Assembly: GCF_009827545.1 (NCBI RefSeq)
Contig: NZ_WTYS01000001.1
Span: 2,443,772-2,507,771, forward strand
Length of the DNA stretch: 64,000 nucleotides
Source of the DNA: Pontixanthobacter gangjinensis
Lineage (GTDB): Bacteria > Pseudomonadota > Alphaproteobacteria > Sphingomonadales > Sphingomonadaceae
Direction of reading: 5' to 3'
Part shown: piece after piece, positions 62,470 to 64,000 of the stretch
Layout: each line of letters begins with the position of its first letter
Position numbering within the stretch: position 1 is the first letter of the stretch
Notes under the pieces: generated by a model
The model's database searches: none
What the model saw: only the letters and a program-made list of their open reading frames with translations
Told to the model about the DNA's origin: nothing
Position numbers and translations under genes: made by a program

Positions 62470-63654
62470 CTAGCGCCGGAACAATCGCCCAATCCCAAGG
62501 ATAGGGGAGAGTACCGATAGCAGCCACAAATGCGCTGGAGACAGCGACAATATTTCGAGATCTGCGGGCCGGGCAAGTTCGCGCAGCAAAGCCTCACGGC
62601 GATATCCGCGCCCATCATGCAACAGCATAGAATGGCGTATACGTTGGATGAAGTGGCGCCAGTCCTTCAGGCTGTGCTCGCGGGCGGGCAATTCAGCGAA
62701 AATCATCGGCATCTGCAATGCGATAATCTCGTCCGTATCGTGCTTGCAAACCAAATCCTGCAAGTTGCTGGGCAACGGCGTTCCCAATATACGCTGCGAT
62801 AAATCGAGCGAGGCCGCCAGCATTTTTCCCAACTGGCCCAGCTCTGCCAAATCGAGCATTTCTACAATTTCGTCAGAGGTCATCCCGCGAATTACACGGT
62901 CAATATCAACCAGCCATTTCAACCGGACCCAGCCATGCTTGATCCCATGCGCGGCAATATAGAGGGCATGGGCGGCAGGCCGGAGCATCGGAATAGGCAG
63001 GCCTGCTGCTTCATCCTCGACCAGCAGGCGGGTCCAATTGGCGTCGAGATGGGCCATCAAGACCGGATTTTGGACCTTGCGCCAATGAAGGTCGATTTGC
63101 AGCCCGTCGTTGCGCCGGATAAAAGTCATGGCATTGTGCAATCGGCGAAAACTGGCGCGTTTTCTATGATCCAAAGCAAATTTCGGATAGAATCGGTCAA
63201 ACCCGTGCGCTCGGACAATGGTCTCCGCTTCCTCATACCGGTTCGGGTCGACCAGCAAATCGATGTCGATCATCTCACGATCTGACGGCTGGTCGTAATA
63301 ATGCGCGGCAACGCCAATCCCTTTAAGAACCGCGCAAGCGATGCCCGCTTCGCGCATCGCTGTGGTCAGCAATCCGGCGACATGCACCCCGCGCATAAAA
63401 ACCTGCGCATTTGCCGATGTGGATGCCGCGAAGCGGTCACACATATCTGATGGCGGAGTGATGTGCGGTGCCGCTGCCAAACCCGAATGGACCAGTGCAG
63501 CTACGCGATGACGGGTCACCAATGCCTCGAAGCGCGTCCAGTCCATATTGGGCGAACCGCTCGAAAATTCAGGCGCAAAGGGTGAAACGCCCGGCATTGT
63601 CGCTAGCAACATGGCCAGCAACCTTTGCTCTCTATCCAGTAATTTGGTCACCAC
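62470..63654 (-). CDS. Nucleotidyltransferase-family protein linked to RiPP genes
   Basis: The 394-residue product has the pattern of the uncharacterised nucleotidyltransferase family (NTP_transf_5-like): CAVLKGIGVAAHYYDQPSDREMIDIDLLVDPNRYEEAE with the DxD-type IDIDLLV, then LQIDLHWR and ALYIAAHGIKHGWVRLKWLVDID, then helical C-terminal repeats. Such genes often sit in lasso-peptide and other RiPP clusters, where a nucleotidyl or phosphate transfer to the peptide has been proposed. The exact reaction is unknown. The ATG at 63654 is 63 bp from the divergent ABC gene. Confidence 0.82.
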   Translation of the reverse strand: MVTKLLDREQRLLAMLLATMPGVSPFAPEFSSGSPNMDWTRFEALVTRHRVAALVHSGLAAAPHITPPSDMCDRFAASTSANAQVFMRGVHVAGLLTTAMREAGIACAVLKGIGVAAHYYDQPSDREMIDIDLLVDPNRYEEAETIVRAHGFDRFYPKFALDHRKRASFRRLHNAMTFIRRNDGLQIDLHWRKVQNPVLMAHLDANWTRLLVEDEAAGLPIPMLRPAAHALYIAAHGIKHGWVRLKWLVDIDRVIRGMTSDEIVEMLDLAELGQLGKMLAASLDLSQRILGTPLPSNLQDLVCKHDTDEIIALQMPMIFAELPAREHSLKDWRHFIQRIRHSMLLHDGRGYRREALLRELARPADLEILSLSPAHLWLLSVLSPILGIGRLFRR

Positions 63655-63717
63655 AGCCCCCAGCTAAACCACAACTGCTTGTTGCCTTTCTTTCCATCTG
63701 GCAAGGCCCATCGCGCA

Positions 63718-64000
63718 ATGGGACCATTCAAAGCATATTTGGCCGATATTTGGCGCGATTCCGGCAAACAGATGCCGTGGGCTGCAACACTGGTCGTCTT
63801 GGGTGCCCTTGTCGAAGGGATAGGCCTTCTCGCAATTTTGCCGCTCGCTGCGCTTATCACCGGCAATGCGGACACGGAACTTGGACGCTCTGCATTATCG
63901 GCAATGTCCGGGATTGGCCTAGTCACGGAATTTTCAAGGGCTTTGGCACTGACGACAGGGTTCTTGATCATCCTGGCGATCCGCAATCTGATTATGTGGC
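63718..64000 (+). CDS. ABC transporter ATP-binding/permease, start only (runs off right edge)
   Basis: From ATG 63718 the visible 94 residues read MGPFKAYLADIWRDSGKQ, then AATLVVLGALVEGIGLLAILPLAALIT and, after a loop of about 30 residues, LALTTGFLIILAIRNLI. Two hydrophobic segments of a type I exporter permease domain are seen. The ATPase domain would be downstream of the window. Next to B2 and the nucleotidyltransferase, it is likely the exporter of the modified peptide. It is divergent from the nucleotidyltransferase gene. Confidence 0.8.
   Translation, partial: MGPFKAYLADIWRDSGKQMPWAATLVVLGALVEGIGLLAILPLAALITGNADTELGRSALSAMSGIGLVTEFSRALALTTGFLIILAIRNLIMW

Noticed and set aside
63648-63986. 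112-residue leftward frame
   Set aside because: Antisense to the ABC transporter start, which has a clear transmembrane pattern.

Overview
The window looks like chromosomal DNA of an alphaproteobacterium of the order Sphingomonadales, most likely family Erythrobacteraceae. This rests on a circularly permuted two-piece tmRNA whose tag reads ANDNDALAIAA, the DnaA regulator HdaA, sphingomonad-type small families (DUF2794, DUF6481, DUF465), a large TonB-dependent receptor, the order lptD-surA-pdxA-ksgA, and moderately GC-rich coding DNA. I saw no rRNA or tRNA gene, insertion sequence, prophage or CRISPR array. Most of the window is dense housekeeping sequence with short gaps and many overlapping starts and stops.

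Layout, left half. A DUF6265-like exported protein (cut by the left edge), a lipoprotein and glmU run leftwards; gph runs rightwards. Next come an MFE-2-like dehydrogenase, a multi-pass membrane protein and a frameshifted DUF4328-type pseudogene carrying a 15-bp tandem repeat (5.6-6.3 kb). Leftward cysE, a DUF2794 gene, hdaA and a DUF2066-like gene face rightward purM, a purN fused to a YjbR domain, and a sulfotransferase gene. After ndk comes the leftward pepA-DUF2256-holC set, divergent from the outer-membrane and ribosome-maturation operon lptD-surA-pdxA-ksgA. Malate synthase G (leftward) is divergent from an arginine succinyltransferase-type catabolic operon (M20 hydrolase, astA, astB).

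Middle. The permuted tmRNA gene lies in the only long gap, at about 29.3-29.6 kb, followed by a small acidic lipoprotein and mscL. Rightward lemA, three TPM-domain genes, a Nudix hydrolase and a dehydrogenase form one tight cluster. Two paralogous 39-43 residue membrane peptides and PspC form a leftward operon divergent from recF. The esterase tesA is divergent from an ABC ATPase and FtsX-like permease pair, the arrangement known as tesA-ybbA-ybbP. A DUF805 protein, a TonB-dependent receptor, typA, another dehydrogenase, proA, putP, a VOC protein and an extensin-like lipoprotein follow.

Right part. A FixJ/LuxR-like regulator with a degenerate receiver precedes a complete Anbu-type locus on the minus strand: ATP-grasp, alpha-E, transglutaminase and the proteasome-like Anbu peptidase. 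Then come an alpha/beta hydrolase, uvrB, a lipoprotein and a DsbD/ScsB-like thiol:disulfide reductase. The right edge enters what looks like a lasso-peptide or related RiPP locus: a B2-type transglutaminase-like leader peptidase, a nucleotidyltransferase-family protein and the start of an ABC exporter. The precursor, B1 and macrolactam synthetase, if present, must lie beyond the window. The most rewarding regions for follow-up are this right-edge locus, the Anbu operon, the PurN-YjbR fusion, the AST operon with its M20 hydrolase, and the micropeptide-PspC operon.
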